Source: Rhodococcoides kyotonense
GTDB taxonomy: Bacteria > Actinomycetota > Actinomycetes > Mycobacteriales > Mycobacteriaceae
DNA: 64,000 nt
Direction: 5' to 3'
Assembly (NCBI RefSeq): GCF_900188125.1
Contig: NZ_FZOW01000002.1
Coordinates: 186,001-250,000 of the forward strand
In this document: positions 51,249 through 59,192 of the stretch, piece after piece
Layout: the number at the start of each line of letters is the position of its first letter
How positions within the stretch are numbered: position 1 is the first letter of the stretch
Made by a program: the position numbers and the translations under genes
Notes under the pieces: model-generated
Seen by the model: only the letters and a program-made list of their open reading frames with translations
Told to the model about the DNA's origin: nothing
The model's database searches: none

Positions 51249-54200
51249 TTATCCCAACCCCGCTTTCATGATCGAGATGTTCGCGGTCCGCGACCCTTGG
51301 TCGATGTCGACCTGGACGTCGACCGGTGCCGGATCCTTCGCAGCCGCGATGAGCTCGTCCAACTTGGTGAGAAGGTCACTAAGTCCAGCCTCGATGAACG
51401 CCGGTGAATTCGAGCTTGTGTCGAACTGGCCGGTAAAGTTGCCTTTCGCGTCGAATCCCGATGCGAGAGTGTTCAATCCGCCGATCCCCAACGCCGCCAG
51501 CGCGTAGGCGTTCGCGCGGGCCTTGTTCGCCGAGACGCCATGACCGTTCAACGGAATGTCGAGCGTCGGCCGGTCCGAGTCCGGTTGGTAGCCACCGAAC
51601 CCGGTGAGCCCACCGTCGGCCATCGGGACGAGCCGGTAGCCGAATTTGTTCGCGGTCTGGTTGAGGATGCCCGTCGCGCGAGGACGCTTCGAACCGGCGT
51701 GCGGAATGTACGACTCGCCCTCGGTCTCCGGCTCACCGAACATGCGCACATCGCCGCCCCGGACAATCACCGGTGAGTGGTCTTCGAATCCGCCGTTCGC
51801 GAACACCTTCAACCCTGCTGTGAGGATCGGCTCGCGTTCGTCCTTGCCGCCGAGCTGGACGGGCCAGTTCGTGACGAAGACACGGTCGCCGTCCGTCGAC
51901 AGACCGACACCCGACGACGACATCCCGAAACCGACCCGGTCCTCTTCGACGCCGTGAGCGAGTCGATACCGTTCGGTGAATTCACCGGCAGCCAACGCCT
52001 TCGAACCGTCCGGATCGTTCTCGGCGTTGAAACCGCTCAGCTTCTCCGTGCTCGGGTCGTCGCCACCCGACAGTGGAAGATGCCAGATCATCGGAAAGTT
52101 CTCTGGTGACTGCGCTGGGCCGCCATACTGGATGCCGTCGCCACCGGACTCGACGTTGACGCCGAACAATTGGCCGACCATGTGGCCGTTCATGCCAACG
52201 CCGCCGTTCGTGCCGATCGTGTATCCGTTCGGGTCGAAACCCTTCACGAAGCCGAGCGCGGCGAAGTCCGAGTCCGTGGTGAACCGAACGTTCTTGCCGG
52301 TCAGCTTGTTGTAGATGCCCGACTGGTAGCCCGAGCAGTCCAGCTCCCCGTAGACGTACGGTTCATCGTCGTGAGCCTTTGCGTACGCGATCGCAGCCTC
52401 TTTGCCGCCCTCGATGATCCCGCCGTCGGCCATCCGAACCAGCCCCAGGCCGAAGTGCTGCGCAGTCAGCGCGAGGATCTGCTCCGAGCGAGCACGCTTC
52501 GACAGCGCGAACGGGACGTACGCTTCACCTTCGGTCTCGGGCTCGCCGTACGTGGTGATCTGCTTAGTCGTGATGTGCGCGTTCGCGTTCTTCGGTGTGA
52601 ACGCCCCGTCAGCGTTCTGCACCACGTTGACCGGGCCGATGAAGTCCGTCGGCAAACCCTGTGCCGCAAGCGCTTCCGTCCTCGGCACGACCGTCACTTC
52701 GAGAGTGCGGCGACGGTTGCGCCACTCCTCGATGATCCGCTGGCCCTCCTCGGTGTCCGCCGTGATCGACACCGAACCATCCTCCAGTGTCTTGACTTTC
52801 AAGCCGAAGCTCTCCAGCTCGTCGCGTGCCTCATCGGTTAACGCAGACACCACCACGGACTTCGCGTCCGGGACGCCAATCACTTTGTCGTTCAACACAT
52901 CCAGCGCGTAGTGCGCTTCGGGCATACCGGGCTGCTTGATGAGGGTTTCGACGAGATCAGGCGTGAGACCGAGGGTGTTGATGTAGTCGTTCGCGGCCTG
53001 GTTCGACATGCCCGTCGCCATCAGCTGCTCGCGGAGGGTGTCGAGGTTGCCCTGGTACTGACCGGTCAACGTCTCGACGGTGTTGCCTGCCTCCAGGCCG
53101 GTGCGCACCTGCTCGCGGAATCCGTCGGCGAGGCCGCGGGCCGCGAGGTCCATCTCGTGTTGCGCGGTGTTCGTGTGGTCGATCTGGCCGTTGAAGTTTT
53201 CGAGCTGCATGGTGGTGCCGTCGGCTGCGATGCCGATTCCGGCGATGGTGGACGCCACCTTCGCGGACTCGTCGTTGAACGCCGCAGACAGCTTCATGTC
53301 CCCGGTGAACTCGTTGAAGCGCTCCCTGCCCGATTGGAGGGCCGGGATGAGGGTGTCGTTGATGGCGTTGGCAGCGCCGGTGAGTGTGCTGTCGATCGCG
53401 TCGCCTCCGTTGCGGGTGGTGTCCGCGAGAGCACGCAGCTTGTCCGCTGCCCCGTCCGTCGCGATGCCCAAGACCGCACCGAAGCCAGGGATCGACTCGC
53501 CGACCGACAGGATGTTCGCGCCCATGTCCAGGAACGACGCGCCAGCCTCGGCAGCTGACCCCGCGAATTCGGCGAGACCGCGGAGGCCGCCCTCGACGAA
53601 TCGCAGCACGGCTTCGCCTGCGTCGAAGCCGGCGTTGCCGACGCCGATAAAGAAGTCGATGACCCCAGCGCGGTTGTTGCTGATGTTGTTCGCCCACTCA
53701 GCGATCTGTGGCCCGAAAGCCTCGGCGAGCCCAGCCTTGAAGCCGTCGACGACGGTCGAGATGGATCGGAAGGCGCCTTCGACGGAGGTCGCGTCGTTGC
53801 CTCCCATCGTCGCCGCGAGCCTGCCTGCAGCGCCTTCGAACTCGCCGAAGTCGCTGAGTGCTTTCGACGGGTCCCATTGCGTCAGAACGGAAATGAAGTC
53901 ACCGGACGTGTCACCGAGCAGACCCATTGCGGCCGTGTTTCGCTTCACCGGGTCTTCGATTTTCGAGATGGTGTCGAAGGCCAGATCGAACGCCTTGTTC
54001 GCGTCCGGGCCGCCAGCCTTGAACGCCTCGAACATCTCCTCACCGTTCAGGTCGATGTCGTTGAGCGTCGAGACGATCGTCTCGCCCTCCTCCGACACCC
54101 GACGCCCGAACTCGCGCAACGAATCACCAGCAACGTCAGCGTTCCACGCACCGTTGTCTGTCGACTGCTCGATCAACGCGAGCGCCATCTCCGCCGAGAT

Positions 54201-55322
54201 CCCGGCGTTCTTCCAGCCCGCCGAGTACTCGTTGATCACTTCGAGCAGATCCTCGCCCTTGTTCGCCGAGCCACCGACCGCGTTGGCGATCATGTCCGAC
54301 GCTTCCTGCGCCGACGCCGCGAGGCCTGTCGACATCAGCGCAGAGACGGCCTGCACCGACGTCGTCACTTCACCGTCCAAGGCCTGCGAGATGGTTTCCA
54401 GATTCGCGACGACAGCTTCGGCGTCTCTCTGGCTTGCTCCTGGGTCGATGATGTTGTTCTGCAGCGACAGTTTCAGCGTCGACAGGTTCGCCTCCACCGA
54501 TTCACCGAACACGTCTGAGTACGCTTCTGCGGCCGCGCGAGCAAACTTCGCTGCCTGAGCCTCGGTCGTCTTCGTTTGAGCCTGGAAGATGTCGCGAGAG
54601 AGCTCGTTCTCCATGCCCTCTTTGATCGCTGCAGCGAGCGCGATGCCCGCACCGACACCGAGGGCGGCGACACCGAGGATCGAACCCGCGACCGGACCAG
54701 CCTTCGACGAGATACCAGAAATCGCGTTAGAGAACCCTGCCAGGAAGTTCCCGCCCGCATCGCCACCGGAGTCCCCACCGACATCGGAGAGGTCCTCTGT
54801 CGCGTCCTCAGCAGCGTCGGCGACCCGGTTCAATCCGCGGCGTGCTTCCTCAGCTTCACGGATGAGCCGCTGCAGGCCTTGGCCGTCGAGCTGCGCGAGG
54901 GACCGCTCGGCGTGGGATGCGCCCTGACGGACCTCGTCTCCGATGCTCTGGCCCGCGCGGTTCGCTTCCTTGATGAGGGCGTCGAGCTGCCACTTGTCGA
55001 GGGTCTTCAGGTGATCTGCTGCATCATCTGCGCCGCGCACGATCGCGGTCAGGGCAGTCGCGTCGATGCGCTTCAACCCATTCGAGGCTTCGCGCGCTCC
55101 CGATCCGATCTGCTCGGTAGCTTCGCGGGCTTGCCGCGCCGAGGTGGTGACGCGGTCAGCGGACGTTGCTGCCTCGGTGAGGGCCGTCGATGCCCGTCGG
55201 CCGGCAGTCTGGGTTGCATCGGCCATCCGCGCGGATTGCTCGGTGGCGTCGTCCATCGCTCGGGTGAAGCGGGCGTCGTCGACGGTGAGGGTGGCGACGA
55301 GCTCGCCGACGTTAAGCGCCAT
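51249..55322 (-). CDS. Phage tape-measure protein with NlpC/P60-like peptidase site
   Basis: Tape-measure proteins set tail length and help DNA entry. This 1357-residue protein begins MALNVGELVATLTVDDARFTRAM, typical for actinophages, and continues with long coiled-coil stretches (residues about 20-180), a hydrophobic segment (AGPVAGSILGVAALGVGAGIALAAAI) and Ala/Gly-rich helical parts. Around residue 990 it has PYVYGELDCSGYQSGIYNKLTG, where Cys996 is the candidate nucleophile, and GMNGHMVGQLFGV with His1047; both fit an NlpC/P60-like wall peptidase. The motif YGEPETEGEAYVPFA occurs twice (about 930 and 1225), as in other tape-measure proteins. The start ATG 55322 follows aggagg and overlaps the upstream cistron. 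No other tail gene was recognised beside it. Confidence 0.9.
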   Translation of the reverse strand: MALNVGELVATLTVDDARFTRAMDDATEQSARMADATQTAGRRASTALTEAATSADRVTTSARQAREATEQIGSGAREASNGLKRIDATALTAIVRGADDAADHLKTLDKWQLDALIKEANRAGQSIGDEVRQGASHAERSLAQLDGQGLQRLIREAEEARRGLNRVADAAEDATEDLSDVGGDSGGDAGGNFLAGFSNAISGISSKAGPVAGSILGVAALGVGAGIALAAAIKEGMENELSRDIFQAQTKTTEAQAAKFARAAAEAYSDVFGESVEANLSTLKLSLQNNIIDPGASQRDAEAVVANLETISQALDGEVTTSVQAVSALMSTGLAASAQEASDMIANAVGGSANKGEDLLEVINEYSAGWKNAGISAEMALALIEQSTDNGAWNADVAGDSLREFGRRVSEEGETIVSTLNDIDLNGEEMFEAFKAGGPDANKAFDLAFDTISKIEDPVKRNTAAMGLLGDTSGDFISVLTQWDPSKALSDFGEFEGAAGRLAATMGGNDATSVEGAFRSISTVVDGFKAGLAEAFGPQIAEWANNISNNRAGVIDFFIGVGNAGFDAGEAVLRFVEGGLRGLAEFAGSAAEAGASFLDMGANILSVGESIPGFGAVLGIATDGAADKLRALADTTRNGGDAIDSTLTGAANAINDTLIPALQSGRERFNEFTGDMKLSAAFNDESAKVASTIAGIGIAADGTTMQLENFNGQIDHTNTAQHEMDLAARGLADGFREQVRTGLEAGNTVETLTGQYQGNLDTLREQLMATGMSNQAANDYINTLGLTPDLVETLIKQPGMPEAHYALDVLNDKVIGVPDAKSVVVSALTDEARDELESFGLKVKTLEDGSVSITADTEEGQRIIEEWRNRRRTLEVTVVPRTEALAAQGLPTDFIGPVNVVQNADGAFTPKNANAHITTKQITTYGEPETEGEAYVPFALSKRARSEQILALTAQHFGLGLVRMADGGIIEGGKEAAIAYAKAHDDEPYVYGELDCSGYQSGIYNKLTGKNVRFTTDSDFAALGFVKGFDPNGYTIGTNGGVGMNGHMVGQLFGVNVESGGDGIQYGGPAQSPENFPMIWHLPLSGGDDPSTEKLSGFNAENDPDGSKALAAGEFTERYRLAHGVEEDRVGFGMSSSGVGLSTDGDRVFVTNWPVQLGGKDEREPILTAGLKVFANGGFEDHSPVIVRGGDVRMFGEPETEGESYIPHAGSKRPRATGILNQTANKFGYRLVPMADGGLTGFGGYQPDSDRPTLDIPLNGHGVSANKARANAYALAALGIGGLNTLASGFDAKGNFTGQFDTSSNSPAFIEAGLSDLLTKLDELIAAAKDPAPVDVQVDIDQGSRTANISIMKAGLG

Positions 55323-55566
55323 GAGTGTCCTCCTGGATCTGGTCGTTGTTAAGAGATCGGTTCAATTCGTCGTGGACTCGCGCGTAGATCCACAGGTGGT
55401 GCCGCTGGACTTCGACAGCGGCGACGCGTAGTTCCTCGAATTCGTCGATCGACAGCGCCGCGAGCATCATCTGGATCCCGTCGCGGTCTTCGTTGTCGAC
55501 AGCTGTGATCAGCGCTGCGAGGTCCTCATAGGCTTTCGGCGCGGTAGTGGGCGTGGTGTCTGTCAT
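55312..55566 (-). CDS. Small acidic protein upstream of the tape measure, 84 aa
   Basis: The sequence MTDTTPTTAPKAYEDLAALITAVDNEDRDG is acidic, and the second half (FEELRVAAVEVQRHHLWIYARVHDELN) is helical. In siphophages the two small proteins in front of the tape-measure gene are tail assembly chaperones, often linked by a frameshift. This ORF has the right position, but only one such ORF is visible and no family match is claimed. It starts at ATG 55566 (aggag site) overlapping the WhiB-like gene stop, and ends 11 bp inside the tape-measure gene. The longer frame to 55683 is a shadow. Confidence 0.6.
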   Translation of the reverse strand: MTDTTPTTAPKAYEDLAALITAVDNEDRDGIQMMLAALSIDEFEELRVAAVEVQRHHLWIYARVHDELNRSLNNDQIQEDTHGA

Positions 55567-55892
55567 GTCGTTCTCCTGGTTGAGGTGTTGGCGCGGATAC
55601 CTTTGGTCACGCCTCTCGGCGCGCTTGCTTCGCTTCCGGCCGGGGCTCGGATCTCGCCGCCGACGACGCCGTTTACTCGCCACATGGGTTCGACGGCACT
55701 CCAGGCTCGGCAGGCTTCGAGCGCGGGACAGGCCTGGCAGATCTGCACGACCGCCTGGTGGCGTTGACGTTTCGCTGTGACGTTCTCGCCGTCGAGGTCG
55801 TTGTCGAACATCGGCGCGCTTCCTCGGCAGAGCGCACCCGGCAGCGGTGGACCGACCGTGAGACTGGCTACGAGCTCGTCGAATGCGCTCAC
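55563..55892 (-). CDS. WhiB-like iron-sulfur transcription factor (phage type)
   Basis: This 109-residue protein has the four-cysteine pattern of WhiB proteins: Cys22 in GALCRGSAPMF, then CQACPALEAC with a CxxC-x5-C spacing (about 52-60), and the turn VNGVVGGEIRAP at the place of the usual G-V/I-W-G-G. A basic tail rich in Arg follows. Wbl proteins are restricted to actinobacteria and their phages, bind a [4Fe-4S] cluster and contact the principal sigma factor. A phage copy can act as a repressor of host whiB genes (mycophage TM4). Its location at the head of the tape-measure block, 10 bp behind module copy 4, is unusual. The start GTG 55892 has only a weak ribosome binding site. Confidence 0.82.
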   Translation of the reverse strand: MSAFDELVASLTVGPPLPGALCRGSAPMFDNDLDGENVTAKRQRHQAVVQICQACPALEACRAWSAVEPMWRVNGVVGGEIRAPAGSEASAPRGVTKGIRANTSTRRTT

Positions 55893-55902
55893 ACGTTCAC
55901 CA

Positions 55903-55974
55903 ACCTGCGGATTTGATATCCGATCAGCGACCCGAAACCGCAGCTCACAAGTCGAGTGGTCACACCGTGGTCAC
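55903..55974 (+). repeat. 72-bp bipartite module, copy 4
   Basis: TGCGGAT at 55906, TTGATA, TCCGAT, GCAGCT at 55940, and GTGGTCAC-accg-TGGTCAC at 55956-55974. It is the most diverged copy, but all fixed distances are kept. It ends the block that starts with the WhiB-like gene. Confidence 0.88.
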
Positions 55975-56253
55975 ACCGGCGCGAACGACGACGCCCAGAA
56001 CCCAAGCAGAAATCGGCGGCGTCGACTACCACGCGTGCGCGCACATGCACACGCGCGCGGGTCCACCAAAGCTCGCTGGCGAGGTGGTGGTGTGTTGGCG
56101 AGGTGGCGGTGTTGTGTGTGCTGCGCGCGAGTCCACCGGGAGTGTCGGTGTCTGTGTTTGTCCCGGTTGTCCGCTCTCCTAGAGAGGGAGAGCGGGACGG
56201 ACATTCAACGGCGGTCGGGATATAGCCGGAACATAGTTGGGATATTCGGGACA
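55975..56253. other. Gene-free stretch behind the RepA-like gene, with hairpin
   Basis: No gene is supported here. A stem CCGCTCTC (56171-56178) with GAGAGCGG (56188-56195) can terminate the early transcript that runs leftwards from the RepA-like gene. The region also has G/T-rich simple sequence (56075-56160) and a lower-GC part near 56220. Open frames in several phases overlap here without family features. Confidence 0.55.
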
Positions 56254-57552
56254 TTAGTTGTCGTCGCCTCCGTTCAGATCGACGGGTGCGAGCACGAAGT
56301 GTGTGCGCTTCGCAGAGCCGATGTTGCGCAGGGTCCCGCGCTCTTGCAGGAGTTTTAGCGCGTTGTGGTAAGGGGTGCGCTTGATTCCGTCTTCGACTGA
56401 GAGGTCGCGAAGCGTTGCGCCGGAGAGTCCATCTGCGGTGCTGTTTGTCCGCATTATGTCCACGATGCGGGCGGCGTTCTTCTCGACTGCGAGGAGGTTT
56501 GTCCCGACTCCTCCTGCGGACATACCGTCGTTGCCGACGACGACGAGTGTGTGGCGCTGATCCTCGGAGGCTTCGGGCATGTTTGCGCTGCTCACGACGT
56601 GCTCGATGAGCTTGAAGTGGTAGTCCATGCCTGCTGGGACGTCTTTGTGTTTCTCGACGTGGATCTTCGCGATGAGTTCGGATCCTTCGAGGCGGAGGTC
56701 GGACCAGACGGCGCCGTCCCAGGAGTTGCTACCTCGTCCTGCGGTTCCGGCGCGTGAGCTGTGGTGGACGGAGAGGACAGTGCATCCGGCTGCTGCTTGG
56801 ATGGTTTCGGCGGCGTGGATGGCTCGGCCTTGTTCGGTCGCTGAGTTCTCTTCGAGTCCGATGGTGCAGCGGGCGCGGGTGTCGAGGATGAGGAGGTCGG
56901 CTTCGATTTCCTTGACGAGGTCAACGGCTTCGGTGACGTCGACGAGGTTGCCGAGTTGGATTGGGCAGGGGAGGACGTAGAGCCAGTCTTCGAGTTCGAT
57001 TGGGTCGACTCCGGCGAGCTCGCACCAGGCGATGAAGCGTGCTCGTAGGCCAGATGCGCCTTCGGCTGCGACGTAGACGACTTTGGCGCGGCGTGGGATT
57101 CGGTGGCCTTCCCAGTTGCTCATGCCGGTGGTGAGTGCTCCGGCCATGCCGCATGTGATGAACGATTTGTAGGAGCCTGGTGCGCCGGAGAGTTGGGCGA
57201 GGGTGTCGCGGTAGATGACGCCGCGGATGAGTGGTTCGACTGCGCCGAGGGTGCTGAGTCCGGCGACGGAGAGGAGTCGTTCTTTCAGCGGGACGCGTGG
57301 TGTTCCGTCGGCGGACTGCTCGGCTGCGAGGAGGAGTTTCGCGTCCTCGCGGACTCGGAGGCGGTCGGCTTCGGCTGCGACGTTCTCGTCGTGTGTGCCC
57401 TGCTTCTGCTGAACCATCCAGGCGCCGATGGCCGCGAAGATCTCGTCGGGGGTGGCGCCTGGAAATGCTTGTGCGACAGCGCCCGCCCCTCCTCCCTCTC
57501 CGAGTGAGAAGAGGGAGGAGGGAAGGGGGTTCGCGCCGTTCGTCTTGGTCAA
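56254..57552 (-). CDS. RepA-type AAA ATPase / helicase-primase-like replication protein
   Basis: The 432-residue protein has a P-loop ATPase core of the RepA/AAA_25 type: Walker A LSGAPGSYKSFITCG (about residues 122-136), AKVVYVAAEGASGLRARF, and Walker B DLLILDTRARC (about 203). The SVHHSSRAGTAGRGSNSWDGA stretch (about 248-268) fits the sensor region and RNA/DNA loop. The C-terminal 90 residues look like a winged helix (LRDLSVEDGIKRTPYHNALKLLQERG). Such proteins unwind DNA for replication of small phages, plasmids and satellites. Start codon TTG 57552 is preceded by gggag. It ends the early block and gives the element its own replication factor. Confidence 0.85.
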   Translation of the reverse strand: MTKTNGANPLPSSLFSLGEGGGAGAVAQAFPGATPDEIFAAIGAWMVQQKQGTHDENVAAEADRLRVREDAKLLLAAEQSADGTPRVPLKERLLSVAGLSTLGAVEPLIRGVIYRDTLAQLSGAPGSYKSFITCGMAGALTTGMSNWEGHRIPRRAKVVYVAAEGASGLRARFIAWCELAGVDPIELEDWLYVLPCPIQLGNLVDVTEAVDLVKEIEADLLILDTRARCTIGLEENSATEQGRAIHAAETIQAAAGCTVLSVHHSSRAGTAGRGSNSWDGAVWSDLRLEGSELIAKIHVEKHKDVPAGMDYHFKLIEHVVSSANMPEASEDQRHTLVVVGNDGMSAGGVGTNLLAVEKNAARIVDIMRTNSTADGLSGATLRDLSVEDGIKRTPYHNALKLLQERGTLRNIGSAKRTHFVLAPVDLNGGDDN

Positions 57553-57555
57553 GGG

Positions 57556-57843
57556 TCAGAACTCCCAAGCCTTGTGGGTGCGCAGGTCGATGGGCTCGAT
57601 CCGACTGTTGACGATGTGGCCTGGGATGACGCGTGTCGTGTACGGCGCTGGAAGGGTTTGGCCGTCGACCGATCGGAGCTCTTGAACTAACCAGAATGTC
57701 GCGAATTCTCCTGGGAAAGGGTCGTTCTCGTAGTAGCCACCGGATGGTTTCGGTTTCGGGGTGGGGTTCCGTTCTCCGATGACGATGCGGTAGGCGGGTG
57801 CGATCTGGATTGTCACCCAGCCCTCGATGTTGTTGTCTGGCAT
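57556..57843 (-). CDS. Small hypothetical protein, 95 aa
   Basis: The sequence MPDNNIEGWVTIQIAPAYRI is followed by PKPKPSGGYYENDPFPGEFATFWLVQELRSVDGQ, compatible with a small beta-barrel domain. It lies between the 57846 ORF (2 bp away) and the RepA-like gene (3 bp away), so the three are co-transcribed. Single-stranded-DNA binding would fit the context but is not shown by any motif. The longer frame to 58014 is a shadow. Confidence 0.68.
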   Translation of the reverse strand: MPDNNIEGWVTIQIAPAYRIVIGERNPTPKPKPSGGYYENDPFPGEFATFWLVQELRSVDGQTLPAPYTTRVIPGHIVNSRIEPIDLRTHKAWEF

Positions 57844-57845
57844 GG

Positions 57846-58211
57846 TTACTCGACCTCCAGGAGGTCGGCGTGGTCCACTTCGACGACATACGCGTCCGGG
57901 AGTGTCACATCGATTCCCTTGGCCTGCTCTACCTGCTGGATTTCTCGGGCGCGGGTGACCTGTAGCAACAGTTCGATGGCGAGGTCGTGTGCGCGGTCGG
58001 GGGTGAGACTCCACTGGTGGACGAGTTCGCCGTGGTTGTCGCTCTGGTGGAACCAGGCGGTTTTCTCGGTGTCGGCTTGCGCGAACAGGGAGATGTTGAA
58101 CTCGACGGTTGGTGTGTTGTCGTCGAGGAGGTCGCGGGTGAGCGCGGTGATCGGTCCACCGGTGGCTGCTCGAAGGCCTGCTATTTCGGTGCGGTTCGTA
58201 TACGCTGCCAT
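57846..58211 (-). CDS. Hypothetical protein, 121 aa, early region
   Basis: This soluble, acidic protein begins MAAYTNRTEIAGLRAATGGP and contains NISLFAQADTEKTAWFHQSDNHGELVHQW and a helical stretch (AHDLAIELLLQVTRAREIQQVEQ). No family is recognised. It has a good ribosome binding site (aagga) and heads the three-gene early operon with the 95-aa ORF and the RepA-like gene. Confidence 0.7.
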   Translation of the reverse strand: MAAYTNRTEIAGLRAATGGPITALTRDLLDDNTPTVEFNISLFAQADTEKTAWFHQSDNHGELVHQWSLTPDRAHDLAIELLLQVTRAREIQQVEQAKGIDVTLPDAYVVEVDHADLLEVE

Positions 58212-58315
58212 GTGAATTCCTTATTGCTCTGGCGGGGTGGTGGTGGATTCGAGCCCTCGGCGTTCTTGCGGTCGCACCCGCGGAACTGCGTCGGGGGTTT
58301 TCTTTTGTCCGCAGC

Positions 58316-58546
58316 TCACGCGGTGAGTTGGCGCTGATCGGCTTCGATGCCGAGAGCGGTGAGCAGTCCAGCGACGGGGACGATGTAGCGCCGTCCGATT
58401 CGGAGGACCGGCACGGGGAATTTGCCTGCCTTCGCGAACTCGTATCCCTTGACCTGACCGAGTCCGAGAACAGAGCTGGCGGTTGGGACGTCGGTTCGCA
58501 CGCCGAGCGCTCTGACTTCCTGTTCTGTCCAGTTGCGTTTGATCAC
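58316..58546 (-). CDS. Excisionase-like helix-turn-helix protein
   Basis: This protein of about 76 residues has a winged-helix pattern of the AlpA/excisionase kind: VPTASSVLGLGQVKGYEFAK, then the wing FPVPVLRIGRRYIVPVAGLLTALGI. The start GTG 58546 is chosen because caggag lies five bases upstream; ATG codons at 58588 and 58636 are open but overlap the control region. It is divergent from the repressor gene, which is the usual place for a Xis/Cox-type switch protein. It may control excision and the early leftward operon. Confidence 0.75.
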   Translation of the reverse strand: MIKRNWTEQEVRALGVRTDVPTASSVLGLGQVKGYEFAKAGKFPVPVLRIGRRYIVPVAGLLTALGIEADQRQLTA

Positions 58547-58577
58547 TTTCACTCCTGTGAGGTGGCCGTATCCGTAA

Positions 58578-58690
58578 ATGACAGGCATGTAATGACTGTC
58601 ATGTAAGAACGTAACCCTGGTGCTAAGTGTTGTCAACAGTCAGAAACCATGTCATGCTGAGCCTGTCATTAAGTCGAACGGGGAGAAGCG
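58578..58690. promoter_or_regulatory. Divergent control region with TGTCA operators
   Basis: The pentamer TGTCA (or TGACA) occurs five times: an inverted pair ATGACAG/CTGTCAT spanning 58578-58602, then 58631, 58650 and 58664. The region lies between the divergent excisionase-like and repressor genes. Binding of the XRE repressor to these sites, making a lysis-lysogeny-type switch, is an inference from position and repetition. Confidence 0.6.
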
Positions 58691-59188
58691 TTGAAGATCG
58701 AATCCGTAGTAGGGGAGAGCGTCCGGCAGGCAAGAAAGTCGGCCGGGATGCGGCAGGAAGAATTCGGGGCGGCACTTGAGCCGCTCCTCGGTCGCGCGTG
58801 GAGTCGGCAGGCGGTATCTACGGCCGAGCAGGGCGGCCGATCCTTCACCGCCGTCGAACTGATCGCGATCTCGAAAGTGTTGAACACCAGCGTGTCTGAC
58901 CTGTTCCTGCTGCCACCCACGGTCGATTCGATCGAGCTACCGACTGGTGAGTCGATCGAAGCGTCCCGGATGTTCGAGCTCTCTCACGGCGCCTACGCGG
59001 CGCAGGACAGCGACGAGCAGCTCGACGCTGCCATCGCGCAACTGAAGGCAGCGATCGCGCACACGGCAGCTGTAACGGCATCTGCGACAGCGAGTTCGGA
59101 GAGTCTCGACGAGGCCTGGGCGAAGCTCAACGCACTGAAGGTGACGAAGTTCCTGTTCAAGCCGACGCCTGCGCGAGACGAGGAGTGA
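58691..59188 (+). CDS. XRE-family repressor
   Basis: This 165-residue protein carries a Cro/C1-type HTH in residues 5-60 (VGESVRQARKSAGMRQEEFGAAL ... SRQAVSTAEQGGRSFTAVELIAISKVLN). The rest is an Ala-rich helical region (about 105-150) probably used for multimerisation. The start is TTG 58691 behind gggagaa. It is followed after four bases by the integrase gene, so repressor and integrase share one transcript. That layout keeps the integrase expressed in the integrated state. Confidence 0.85.
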   Translation: MKIESVVGESVRQARKSAGMRQEEFGAALEPLLGRAWSRQAVSTAEQGGRSFTAVELIAISKVLNTSVSDLFLLPPTVDSIELPTGESIEASRMFELSHGAYAAQDSDEQLDAAIAQLKAAIAHTAAVTASATASSESLDEAWAKLNALKVTKFLFKPTPARDEE

Positions 59189-59192
59189 CACC

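Noticed and set aside
55312..55683. Longer start (55683) for the 84-aa ORF before the tape measure
   Set aside because: The extra 39 codons are Arg/Lys-rich shadow of the WhiB-like gene, and ATG 55566 has a good ribosome binding site.
47262..55974. CRISPR array
   Set aside because: The four repeats are kilobases apart with genes between them, and there are no regular short spacers or cas genes.
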